Part shown: positions 1-7,143 of the stretch, in pieces
How the letters are laid out: every line of letters starts with the position of its first letter
How positions within the stretch are numbered: position 1 is the first letter of the stretch
Source of the DNA: Nocardioides sp. Kera G14
GTDB lineage: Bacteria; Actinomycetota; Actinomycetes; Propionibacteriales; Nocardioidaceae
NCBI RefSeq assembly: GCF_020715565.1
Contig: NZ_CP085839.1
Span: 806,001-870,000 of the forward strand
DNA: 64,000 nt
Direction: 5' to 3'
Notes under the pieces: generated by a model
What the model was told of the DNA's origin: nothing
Databases searched by the model: none
What the model saw: only the letters and a program-made list of their open reading frames with translations
Program-made: the position numbers and the translations under genes

Positions 1-702
1 GGCGAGTCCATGTTCGTGGACCTACGTGACCGGATCCTGCGCCAGGCCAAGGTCCCCGATCTCCCGGAAGGCTGGATGGCCGAGACGGCGATCACGTCGG
101 CGGGAGGAACCCTCTTCGCCGGCGACTTCATCGTCGCGGCACGGACGGGTGACCTCGTGGAGATCGCGGTCGTCGACGTCTCCGGCAAGGGCGAGGCGGC
201 CGGCAGCCGTGCGCTATTGCTGTGCGGTGCACTCGGCGGCCTGATCGGCTCGATCCCACCTGATGAGTTCCTCTGCAGCGCGAACGCGTACCTCCTGCGA
301 CAGGAGTGGGAGGAGGGCTTCGCCACGGCCGTGCACCTCGTGGTCGACGTCTCCACCGGCGACTTCCAGTTGCGCACCGCCGGGCACCCGCCCGCACTGC
401 GTCGGGTCGACACGAGCGGCCGGTGGGAGCGGCTGGAGAGCCACGGCGTCTTCCTCGGCCTGCTGCCCGCTGCCGTCTTCGACCCTGCGGTCGGGACACT
501 GGCCGAGGGCGAGGCGATCATGATGTACACCGACGGTGTCGTCGAGGAGCCCACCCGCGACATCGACGTCGGTATCGACCTCCTGGCCCGCGAGGCCGAG
601 AGGCAGGTCCAGGTCGACCTCGTCGGTGCCGCCCAGCGGCTCGTGACCAGCCTCGGCGCCCGCGACGACGACCGGACCATGGTTGTCGTACACCGCCTGT
701 AG
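1..702 (+). CDS. SpoIIE-family PP2C-type serine phosphatase (5' end cut by window)
   Basis: Protein phosphatase of the SpoIIE/RsbU type, which usually dephosphorylates anti-sigma-antagonist proteins in partner-switching stress pathways. The metal-binding PP2C motifs are visible: FAGDF near residue 36 of the ATG-initiated reading, VVDVSGKG near 55, MMYTDGVVE near 172, and the final DDDRTMVV. An ATG exists at base 10, but the frame is open to the window edge and there is no convincing ribosome-binding site, so the gene probably begins upstream and may carry an N-terminal sensor domain. No anti-sigma factor or antagonist is visible beside it. The phosphatase domain is secure; target and full length are unknown. 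Confidence 0.85.
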   Translation, partial: GESMFVDLRDRILRQAKVPDLPEGWMAETAITSAGGTLFAGDFIVAARTGDLVEIAVVDVSGKGEAAGSRALLLCGALGGLIGSIPPDEFLCSANAYLLRQEWEEGFATAVHLVVDVSTGDFQLRTAGHPPALRRVDTSGRWERLESHGVFLGLLPAAVFDPAVGTLAEGEAIMMYTDGVVEEPTRDIDVGIDLLAREAERQVQVDLVGAAQRLVTSLGARDDDRTMVVVHRL

Positions 703-784
703 CCCGCGCGCGCAGCGCGCCGGCCGGTTGTGAGACGGCTCCCGCGGTGTGGCACGATTGGCCGCTGTGCCGTGAGGCACGAGC

Positions 785-855
785 GGGGATGTAGCTCAAT
801 GGTAGAGCCCCAGTCTTCCAAACTGGCCACGCGGGTTCGATTCCCGTCATCCCCT
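785..855 (+). tRNA. tRNA-Gly (anticodon UCC)
   Basis: Cloverleaf read by eye. Acceptor stem GGGGATG (785-791) pairs perfectly with CATCCCC (848-854), with discriminator T855. The D arm is GCTC/GAGC. The anticodon stem CCAGT/ACTGG encloses loop CTTCCAA with anticodon TCC at 817-819. The T arm contains TTCGATT. No CCA is encoded. It decodes GGA and GGG. It lies 34 nt upstream of tRNA-Pro, so the two are probably co-transcribed. Confidence 0.96.
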
Positions 856-889
856 CGAGGGGGCTTCCGCAGTCGGAAAGCCCACCCTG

Positions 890-963
890 CGGGATGTGGC
901 GCAGCTTGGTAGCGCGCGTGCTTTGGGAGCACGATGTCGCAGGTTCAAATCCTGTCATCCCGA
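890..963 (+). tRNA. tRNA-Pro (anticodon UGG)
   Basis: Acceptor stem CGGGATG (890-896) pairs with CATCCCG (956-962), with discriminator A963. The anticodon stem CGTGC/GCACG encloses loop TTTGGGA with anticodon TGG at 924-926. The T arm is GCAGG-TTCAAAT-CCTGT. CCA is not encoded. The gene ends 38 nt before the trigger factor start, so the tRNAs and tig may share a transcript. Confidence 0.96.
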
Positions 964-1001
964 CTGCGATCCAAACCGATATGACTAGAGGAAGTACCGC
1001 C

Positions 1002-2399
1002 GTGAAGAGCGCTGTCGAGACGTTGAGCCCCACCCGAGCCAAGCTGACGGTCGAGGTCCCCGCCGAGGAGCTCAAGCCGAGCATCGACAAGGCCTACAAG
1101 CAGATCGCCAAGTCGATCAACGTGCCCGGCTTCCGCAAGGGCAAGGTGCCCGCGGCGGTCATCGAGCGCCAGTACCCGGGCGCCGCGCGCGACCAGGCCC
1201 TCAACGAGATCCTCAACGAGAAGTACGTCGAGGCGATCCAGGCCAACGACATCACCCCGCTGGCCCAGCCTGAGGTCGAGGTCACCAAGTTCGACGCCGA
1301 CGGCCCGCTGGAGTTCACCGCCGAGGTCGACGTGAAGCCCGTCTTCGAGGTCCCGTCGTACGCCGGCATCGAGGCGACCGTCGACGCGGTCACCGTGACG
1401 GACGAGGACATCGACGAGCAGGTCCAGGCGCTCCGCGAGCGCTTCGGCACGCTCAAGGACGTCGAGCGCCCGGCCGCCGACGGCGACTTCGTGGTCATCG
1501 ATCTCTCGGCCACCAAGGACGGCGAGCCCGTCGAGGGTGCCGAGGCCGTCGGCCTCAGCTACCAGATCGGTCGTGGCGGCATGCTCGACGGCCTGGACGA
1601 GGCCGCGACCGGCCTCTCCGCGGGCGAGGACAAGACGTTCACCTCCACCCTCGTGGGTGGCGACCTCGTCGGCCAGGAGGTCGACGTCAACGTCAAGGTC
1701 AACCAGGTCCAGGAGCAGGAGCTCCCCGAGCTCGACGACGAGTTCGCGCAGCTCGCCTCCGAGTTCGACACCCTCGAGGAGCTCACGACGGACATCGCTG
1801 CGCGCCTCGGCCGGGGCAAGCGCCTCGAGCAGGCCGCCGCCGCCCGCGACGCGGTCCTCGAGGCCCTGCTCGAGCAGGTTGAGATCCCGCTCCCCGAGGG
1901 TCTCGTCGCCGAGGAGCTCACGACCCGTCGCGGCCAGCTCGAGCAGCAGCTGCAGTGGGCCGGCCTGACGATGGAGAAGTACCTCGAGGAGGAGGGCCAG
2001 ACCATCGAGGAGTTCGAGTCCGACCTCGAGCGCCGCGTCCGCGATGCCATCGCCGCGCAGCTGCTCCTCGACGAGGTCGCCAAGAGCGAGCAGTTCGAGG
2101 TCACCCAGCAGGACCTGACCCAGCACATCATCCGCTCCGCGCAGAACCAGGGCCAGGACCCGCAGCAGGCCTTCGCTCACATCCAGGAGCACCCGCACCA
2201 CCTGCAGGAGTACGCCGCCGAGATCGTCCGTGGCAAGGCGCTCGCCCAGATCGTCGAGGCCGCGACCGTCAAGGACAGCGACGGCAACGTCGTCGAGCTG
2301 AAGAACCTGCTGCCGGACGGCAGCATCGGTGACCCGGCCTCTGCCGAGGCCGAGACGGCCGAGGCGGCTGAGACTGAGGAGAGCTCCACCGAGGAGTGA
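1002..2399 (+). CDS. tig: Trigger factor, ribosome-associated chaperone and peptidyl-prolyl isomerase
   Basis: Binds ribosomal protein L23 at the peptide exit tunnel and shields nascent chains. The 465-residue product has the N-terminal ribosome-binding domain with the signature loop GFRKGK near residue 44, a central FKBP-type isomerase domain starting around residue 160, and the long helical C-terminal chaperone domain ending in an acidic Ala/Glu-rich tail. The frame is open back into tRNA-Pro, but the GTG at 1002 follows a GAGGAAG sequence at suitable spacing and gives the standard family N-terminus, so it is preferred. The neighbouring clpP1-clpP2-clpX arrangement is the classic tig-clp context. 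Confidence 0.97.
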   Translation: MKSAVETLSPTRAKLTVEVPAEELKPSIDKAYKQIAKSINVPGFRKGKVPAAVIERQYPGAARDQALNEILNEKYVEAIQANDITPLAQPEVEVTKFDADGPLEFTAEVDVKPVFEVPSYAGIEATVDAVTVTDEDIDEQVQALRERFGTLKDVERPAADGDFVVIDLSATKDGEPVEGAEAVGLSYQIGRGGMLDGLDEAATGLSAGEDKTFTSTLVGGDLVGQEVDVNVKVNQVQEQELPELDDEFAQLASEFDTLEELTTDIAARLGRGKRLEQAAAARDAVLEALLEQVEIPLPEGLVAEELTTRRGQLEQQLQWAGLTMEKYLEEEGQTIEEFESDLERRVRDAIAAQLLLDEVAKSEQFEVTQQDLTQHIIRSAQNQGQDPQQAFAHIQEHPHHLQEYAAEIVRGKALAQIVEAATVKDSDGNVVELKNLLPDGSIGDPASAEAETAEAAETEESSTEE

Positions 2400-2467
2400 C
2401 CGGCGTCTGCTGAGACAACCTGTGCAGTGCCCGATCCCGACAGGGGTCGGGCACTACGCTTTCTCCC

Positions 2468-3553
2468 ATGACCTCGACAGGCCCGGCCGGTTCAGCGACG
2501 GGACAGGTCGTCAGGATCGACGCGCCTCGAGAACGCACCCGGCAGCAGGCTGGTCCGCGGTCGCAGGCTCGCCGGCGCTCGGGTATCCGCGGACTCATCC
2601 GCCGCCTCGGCAAGGCGCGCCGCCCGGTGCTGGAGGCGGCCCGCGCCGCAGCCCCCGTCGCCAGGGCCGCCGCTGCACCGGCCGTCAGGGCGGCCGCCCC
2701 CGCGGTGAAGGCCGTCATGCCCGCCGTGAAGCCGCTCGCGGCCCTGACGAACCCACTGGCAAAGGTCATCGGAGTCGAGGGCGCGCCGCGCCCGATCCTC
2801 GCGATCCGCCACGACGGAGTCGATCTCCCCGCGCTCCCCGAGGTCATGCGCCACCTCTTCCCGGCGGCCGACGACCACCTCGCCGTCTTCGTCCCCGCAG
2901 CGGGGGAGGGCGAGCAGGTCTGGCGGTCCCACGCCGCCCCCCTCGGTGGCTCGTACGCCGACCGGCTGGCCGCCGCACTCCGCTGGCCGACCCTCGACCT
3001 CCGCTACGACGGCGGCGCGGAGCTCGGTGAGGCGGCGCTCGTGTTCAGCACGCTGCTGCAGGACGTCGCCGACGCCTGGCCGGTGCCGCTGAAGCGACTC
3101 GTGATCGTCGCGCACGGCGATGCCGGCCTGCTGGTGCGGTCGGCACTCGCCGTACGCAGCCTGGCGGAGCGGCCGTGGGCGGACGCGGTGACCGAGGTCG
3201 TCACGCTCGGCACGCCCGCACTGGGAACCGACACGGAGGCACTGAGCGCGGGTGTCGGACGGCGTCTTGACGAGGCCCTGGCGGGCATCGCGGTCGTGCC
3301 CACGTCGGCCCTCGACGTGCCGACGCTGCCGCACGTCGACTACCTCGTCGTCAGCGACCGGCTCGTCGGACGGCCCAACCCCTTCGGCCGGGTGATCGGC
3401 GACCTGCTCTGGTTCCGGCACCGCGCCTCACGGGCCGGGCGCCATGTCGTCGACCTCTTCCCGACGGCGGAGCGGTTCGAGGTCGACACGCGTGAACACC
3501 CCCTCGTCAATCACCCCGATCTCCACGACGCCCTGCTGCGCTGGCTCGCCTGA
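2468..3553 (+). CDS. Alpha/beta-hydrolase-fold protein with degenerate catalytic motifs
   Basis: 361 residues. Residues 1-100 form an Arg/Ala/Pro-rich, probably disordered or amphipathic region. The rest resembles the lipase/PGAP1-like alpha/beta-hydrolase proteins found between tig and clpP in related actinobacteria (recalled, not searched). The nucleophile elbow, normally G-H-S-x-G-G, reads AHGDAG, so the serine position is Asp. The usual oxyanion HG motif is replaced by FVPAAG. A VTLGTP strand and a C-terminal NHPDLHDALLRWL helix keep the fold recognisable. The ATG follows TACGCT by 7 nt, which suggests a leaderless transcript. It is probably non-catalytic or uses different chemistry; function is unknown. 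Confidence 0.7.
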   Translation: MTSTGPAGSATGQVVRIDAPRERTRQQAGPRSQARRRSGIRGLIRRLGKARRPVLEAARAAAPVARAAAAPAVRAAAPAVKAVMPAVKPLAALTNPLAKVIGVEGAPRPILAIRHDGVDLPALPEVMRHLFPAADDHLAVFVPAAGEGEQVWRSHAAPLGGSYADRLAAALRWPTLDLRYDGGAELGEAALVFSTLLQDVADAWPVPLKRLVIVAHGDAGLLVRSALAVRSLAERPWADAVTEVVTLGTPALGTDTEALSAGVGRRLDEALAGIAVVPTSALDVPTLPHVDYLVVSDRLVGRPNPFGRVIGDLLWFRHRASRAGRHVVDLFPTAERFEVDTREHPLVNHPDLHDALLRWLA

Positions 3554-3579
3554 CGTACGCCCACGGCGCTGCGCCTGTG

Positions 3580-3603
3580 GTTCGCCTTCCGCTGTCGGCG
3601 AAC
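3580..3603 (+). promoter_or_regulatory. Candidate ClgR box upstream of clpP1
   Basis: Perfect inverted repeat GTTCGCC (3580-3586) and GGCGAAC (3597-3603) with a 10-nt spacer. Read on the minus strand it gives GTTCGC-N5-GCG, the published form of the actinobacterial ClgR box that activates clpP1P2. It ends 51 nt before the clpP1 start and lies upstream of a TACGTT -10-like box. The regulator gene itself is not in the window. The palindrome is seen; its assignment to ClgR is inferred. Confidence 0.65.
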
Positions 3604-3654
3604 AGGGCCCGGGTTTCCGTGGAAGTCGCCGGTGGGCCGACTACGTTGGCCTAC

Positions 3655-4230
3655 GTGACTGAGACCAACTTCCTCGCCGAGGATCTCGACAACCGCCTGC
3701 TCAAGGAGCGCATCGTCTTCCTCGCTGGTGAGGTGCGTGACGAGAACACCATGAAGCTGCACAAGCAGCTGCTGCTGCTCTCGGCGGCCGACCCGAAGGC
3801 CGACATCTACCTCCACATCCACAGCCCTGGCGGCTCGGTCGACGCCGGCATGATGGTCTACGACACGATGAACTACATCCCCAACGACGTCGTCACGATC
3901 TCGGTGGGCATGGCGGCCTCGATGGGCCAGTTCCTGCTCTGCGCCGGTGCGCCGGGCAAGCGCTTCGCGCTGCCGCACAGCCGGATCATGATGCACCAGA
4001 CGTCATCGGGCATCGGCGGCTCCGCCTCGGACATCAAGATCCAAGCCGAGGAGTCGAAGAAGCTGAAGTCCACGCTCCTGGGCGTCATCGCCGAGCGCAC
4101 CGGCAAGAGCGTCGACCAGGTCCGCGAGGACGCCGAGCGCGACCGCTGGTTCTCCGCGGACGAGGCCAAGGACTACGGCCTCGTCGACCACGTCATCACC
4201 AACGCCGCCCAGGCGCAGACCCAGAACTGA
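3655..4230 (+). CDS. clpP1: ATP-dependent Clp protease proteolytic subunit, first paralog
   Basis: Serine protease subunit that forms heteromeric rings with the adjacent paralog and degrades substrates unfolded by ClpX or ClpC. The Ser of GMAASMGQ, the His of IMMHQ and the Asp of AERDRWF form the triad. The frame is open back to 3577, but the GTG at 3655 gives the normal N-terminus (VTETNFLAEDLDNRL), a 191-residue protein of standard size, and sits 7 nt after TACGTT, suggesting leaderless translation. It is followed 11 nt later by clpP2. Confidence 0.96.
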   Translation: MTETNFLAEDLDNRLLKERIVFLAGEVRDENTMKLHKQLLLLSAADPKADIYLHIHSPGGSVDAGMMVYDTMNYIPNDVVTISVGMAASMGQFLLCAGAPGKRFALPHSRIMMHQTSSGIGGSASDIKIQAEESKKLKSTLLGVIAERTGKSVDQVREDAERDRWFSADEAKDYGLVDHVITNAAQAQTQN

Positions 4231-4241
4231 GGGAGACGGAC

Positions 4242-4847
4242 ATGAACTACTACATCCCGCAGTGGGAAGAGCGCACCTCCTACGGCTTCCGCCGGGTGGA
4301 CCCCTGGGCCAAGCTCTTCGAGGACCGGATCATCTATCTCGGTACCCCGATCAGTGACGACGTCGCCAACGCGATCATCGCCCAGCTGCTCTGCCTCCAG
4401 TCGATGAACCCCGACCAGGACATCTCGATCTACATCAACAGCCCCGGTGGCTCGTTCACGGCGCTGACGGCGATCTACGACACGATCCAGTTCATCAAGC
4501 CGGACGTGCAGACCGTCTGCATCGGCCAGGCGGCCTCGGCCGCCGCCGTCCTGCTGGCCTCGGGAGCTCCGGGCAAGCGGTTGGCGCTGCCGAACAGCCG
4601 GATCCTGATCCACCAGCCCTACACCGAGGGCACCTTCGGCCAGACGACCGACATCGAGATCCAGGCCAACGAGATCCTCCGGATGCGCTCGCTCCTGGAG
4701 AAGATGCTGGCCGACCACTCCGGCAAGACGGAGGACGAGATCAGTCACGACATCGAGCGCGACAAGATCCTCACCGCCGAGGACGCTGTGGCGTACGGTC
4801 TTATCGACTCGGTTCTTGAGACACTCAAGACCCCCGCTCTGGCCTGA
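4242..4847 (+). CDS. clpP2: ATP-dependent Clp protease proteolytic subunit, second paralog
   Basis: 201-residue partner ClpP subunit. Actinobacteria typically need both paralogs for an active mixed tetradecamer. The Ser in QAASAAAVLL, the His in RILIHQP and the Asp in IERDKIL are visible, with the INSPGGS handle region. The ATG is preceded by AGGGAGA at good spacing. It lies between clpP1 and clpX and is almost certainly in the same operon. Confidence 0.97.
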   Translation: MNYYIPQWEERTSYGFRRVDPWAKLFEDRIIYLGTPISDDVANAIIAQLLCLQSMNPDQDISIYINSPGGSFTALTAIYDTIQFIKPDVQTVCIGQAASAAAVLLASGAPGKRLALPNSRILIHQPYTEGTFGQTTDIEIQANEILRMRSLLEKMLADHSGKTEDEISHDIERDKILTAEDAVAYGLIDSVLETLKTPALA

Positions 4848-4865
4848 TCTGTAAGGAGATTGACC

Positions 4866-6161
4866 GTGGCACGCATCGGTGACGGAGGCGACCTCCTCAA
4901 GTGCTCCTTCTGCGGCAAGTCGCAGAAGCAGGTCAAGAAGCTCATCGCGGGACCGGGTGTCTACATCTGCGACGAGTGCATCGACCTGTGCAACGAGATC
5001 ATCGAGGAGGAGCTCTCGGAGGGCGCCGACGTCGACCTCGCCGAGCTGCCCAAGCCGCGGGAGATCTTCGAGTTCCTGAACTCCTACGTGATCGGTCAGG
5101 AGCAGGCCAAGAAGGCGCTCGCCGTCGCGGTCTACAACCACTACAAGCGGGTGCAGGCCGGTCTCCAGCCGGCAGCCGGCGGGTCGGGCAAGCACTCCAA
5201 GGACGAGGTCGTCGAGGTGGCGAAGTCCAACATCCTCGTCATCGGCCCGACCGGCTGCGGCAAGACCTACCTGGCCCAGACGCTCGCCCGCATGCTCAAC
5301 GTGCCGTTCGCGATCGCCGATGCCACCGCTCTCACCGAGGCGGGATACGTCGGCGAGGACGTCGAGAACATCCTGCTCAAGCTCATCCAGGCCGCTGACT
5401 ATGACGTCAAGAAGGCCGAGACCGGCATCATCTACATCGACGAGATCGACAAGGTGGCCCGCAAGGCCGAGAACCCGTCCATCACCCGCGATGTGTCGGG
5501 TGAGGGTGTGCAGCAGGCGCTGCTGAAGATCATCGAGGGCACCACCGCCTCGGTGCCCCCGCAGGGTGGACGCAAGCACCCGCACCAGGAGTTCATCCAG
5601 ATCGACACGACGAACATCCTCTTCGTCGTGGGCGGTGCCTTCGCCGGTCTCGAGCACATCATCGAGCAGCGCGTCGGGAAGAAGTCCCTCGGCTTCACCG
5701 CGGAGGTCAAGACGGCTGCCGAGAAGGAGGCCGAGGACCTGCTGCAGTACGTCCGTCCCGAGGACCTCACCAAGTTCGGGCTGATCCCAGAGTTCATCGG
5801 CCGCCTGCCGCTGATCGCGAGCGTCAGCAAGCTCGACCAGGAGGCTCTCGTGCAGATCCTCACCGAGCCGCGCAACGCCCTGATCAAGCAGTACCAGAAG
5901 CTCTTCGACCTCGACGGGGTCGAGCTGGAGTTCACGACCGACGCGATCGAGGCCGTCGCCGACAAGGCGCTGGAGCGACAGACCGGTGCCCGTGGCCTGC
6001 GCGCGATCATCGAGGAGGTGCTCCTCCACGTGATGTACGAGGTGCCCTCGCGCGGCGATGTCGCCAAGGTGATCGTGACGCGGGCGGTGGTCGACGGGGA
6101 GGAGGCGCCGACCCTGGTGCCGGTCTCCGCAGCAGAAAAGCCCAAGAAGAAGTCGGCCTAG
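4866..6161 (+). CDS. clpX: ClpX, AAA+ unfoldase of the ClpXP protease
   Basis: Recognises and unfolds substrates and threads them into ClpP. The 431-residue product has an N-terminal zinc-binding domain (CSFC and CDEC, residues ~15-38), Walker A GPTGCGKT near 128, Walker B IIYIDEID and a C-terminal sensor-2 domain (RQTGARGLR). The GTG at 4866 is chosen over an upstream TTG at 4860 because AAGGAG at 4854-4859 is correctly spaced only for the GTG. It ends the clp operon and is followed by a hairpin. Confidence 0.97.
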   Translation: MARIGDGGDLLKCSFCGKSQKQVKKLIAGPGVYICDECIDLCNEIIEEELSEGADVDLAELPKPREIFEFLNSYVIGQEQAKKALAVAVYNHYKRVQAGLQPAAGGSGKHSKDEVVEVAKSNILVIGPTGCGKTYLAQTLARMLNVPFAIADATALTEAGYVGEDVENILLKLIQAADYDVKKAETGIIYIDEIDKVARKAENPSITRDVSGEGVQQALLKIIEGTTASVPPQGGRKHPHQEFIQIDTTNILFVVGGAFAGLEHIIEQRVGKKSLGFTAEVKTAAEKEAEDLLQYVRPEDLTKFGLIPEFIGRLPLIASVSKLDQEALVQILTEPRNALIKQYQKLFDLDGVELEFTTDAIEAVADKALERQTGARGLRAIIEEVLLHVMYEVPSRGDVAKVIVTRAVVDGEEAPTLVPVSAAEKPKKKSA

Positions 6162-6181
6162 TCACTCTGAGCCATTTATGC

Positions 6182-6206
6182 CGGGACGGATTGGTATCCG
6201 GTCCCG
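6182..6206 (+). terminator. Hairpin after clpX
   Basis: Stem CGGGAC-GGAT (6182-6191) pairs with ATCCGGTCCCG (6196-6206) across a TGGT loop with one bulged base, about 20 nt after the clpX stop. No U-tract follows, as is common in actinobacteria, so this is a probable rather than proven terminator. Confidence 0.5.
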
Positions 6207-6256
6207 CCCCTTGCCAGAATGTCCGAACAACCTGATCGGGCAGGGGAGGTGGCAGG

Positions 6257-7093
6257 ATGAGCAACGAGCAGCGAGCACCGCTCGCAGCCTTCGCCGTGCT
6301 CCTGATCGCCTCGATCGTCGTCCTCGCGAACGGGATGCGTACCGACTCGCTCGGCGGACTGTTCAGCGCTCCTGCGCAGGCGGTCGTGGCCGGCGCGCGG
6401 CTGGCGCCCGTGCCCGAAGAGGTTCTCGCCTCCGGCATCTCGATCGTGGCCCGCCAGGAGCCCTCCGAGACGCGTGCCGTGGTCCCGGATGCGGTCACCA
6501 CGCACATCGCGGCGGCCTCGACCGCCCGATCGGCGCGCTCCAGCCGAACTCGCGGCGTGAGCGCTGAGGCACCTGCCGCGAGCGTCGGTGCCGCGATCGC
6601 CACGACGGCCCAGCAGTCGGGGAAGAAGGTGGTGACGAGCACGGACGGCCAGGTCACCACGTCGGTCACGACGGTCGTCACGGGCGCCCAGAGCGCCTCC
6701 TCGGCCGGATCGGCCGCCGCCGCGACCACGACTCCAGTGCGGAGCAGCTCTGCGGCGTCCACCACGAGCTCCGCGTCCTCGTCCGCGTCGTCGTCCTCCT
6801 CCAACTCGAATTCGAGCTCCTCAGCATCGGTCGCGTCGACGAAGTCCCAGGCGTCCGTCCGGTCCACCTACCAGGGATCGACCGGCACCCGCTCGTCCTC
6901 GCGCGGGCGAGCGGTGCGCCACACGAAGGTCGCCAAGACCACCGCGGCCCACGGCGTCGCCCGCGGGCACACCACGGCCAGCCGCTCCACCAGTAGGTCC
7001 GCGAGCAGGTCCACGAGTCACGCGGGCGTCGCCTCGACGTCGGACTCGCACGACCGCGGGCACGGCAGCTGGAAGGGCTCGAAGCGCCGCTGA
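6257..7093 (+). CDS. Membrane-anchored Ser/Thr/Ala-rich low-complexity protein
   Basis: 278-residue protein of unknown function. One N-terminal hydrophobic segment (residues ~8-24) could be a signal anchor. It is followed by an Ala/Val-rich region and then long runs of Ser, Thr and Ala (residues ~130-200), and an Arg/Ser/His-rich basic C-terminus. No enzymatic motif is seen. GGGGAGG lies 6-10 nt before the ATG. Composition suggests an extended, surface-exposed or wall-associated polypeptide. Codon use is consistently GC-rich, so it is likely a real gene. Confidence 0.6.
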   Translation: MSNEQRAPLAAFAVLLIASIVVLANGMRTDSLGGLFSAPAQAVVAGARLAPVPEEVLASGISIVARQEPSETRAVVPDAVTTHIAAASTARSARSSRTRGVSAEAPAASVGAAIATTAQQSGKKVVTSTDGQVTTSVTTVVTGAQSASSAGSAAAATTTPVRSSSAASTTSSASSSASSSSSNSNSSSSASVASTKSQASVRSTYQGSTGTRSSSRGRAVRHTKVAKTTAAHGVARGHTTASRSTSRSASRSTSHAGVASTSDSHDRGHGSWKGSKRR

Positions 7094-7126
7094 GCCCGAC
7101 CACCGCGCATCTGCTGCGGGTCGGGC
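7094..7126. terminator. Bidirectional hairpin between convergent genes
   Basis: GCCCGACC (7094-7101) pairs with GGTCGGGC (7119-7126), starting directly after the stop of the Ser/Thr-rich gene and ending 17 nt before the valS stop on the other strand. Position and stem suggest a shared terminator; there is no T-run. Confidence 0.5.
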
Positions 7127-7143
7127 GTCCCGCGCCCAGTCCC

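Noticed and set aside
894..1001. Open frame extending the trigger factor gene back into tRNA-Pro
   Set aside because: It overlaps a clear tRNA; the GTG at 1002 has a ribosome-binding site and the family N-terminus.
4860..4865. TTG start for clpX
   Set aside because: The AAGGAG site would be adjacent to it with no spacing; the GTG at 4866 is correctly spaced.
4173..6029. A 618-codon minus-strand open frame opposite clpP2 and clpX
   Set aside because: Antisense shadow of conserved genes, with no recognisable domain.
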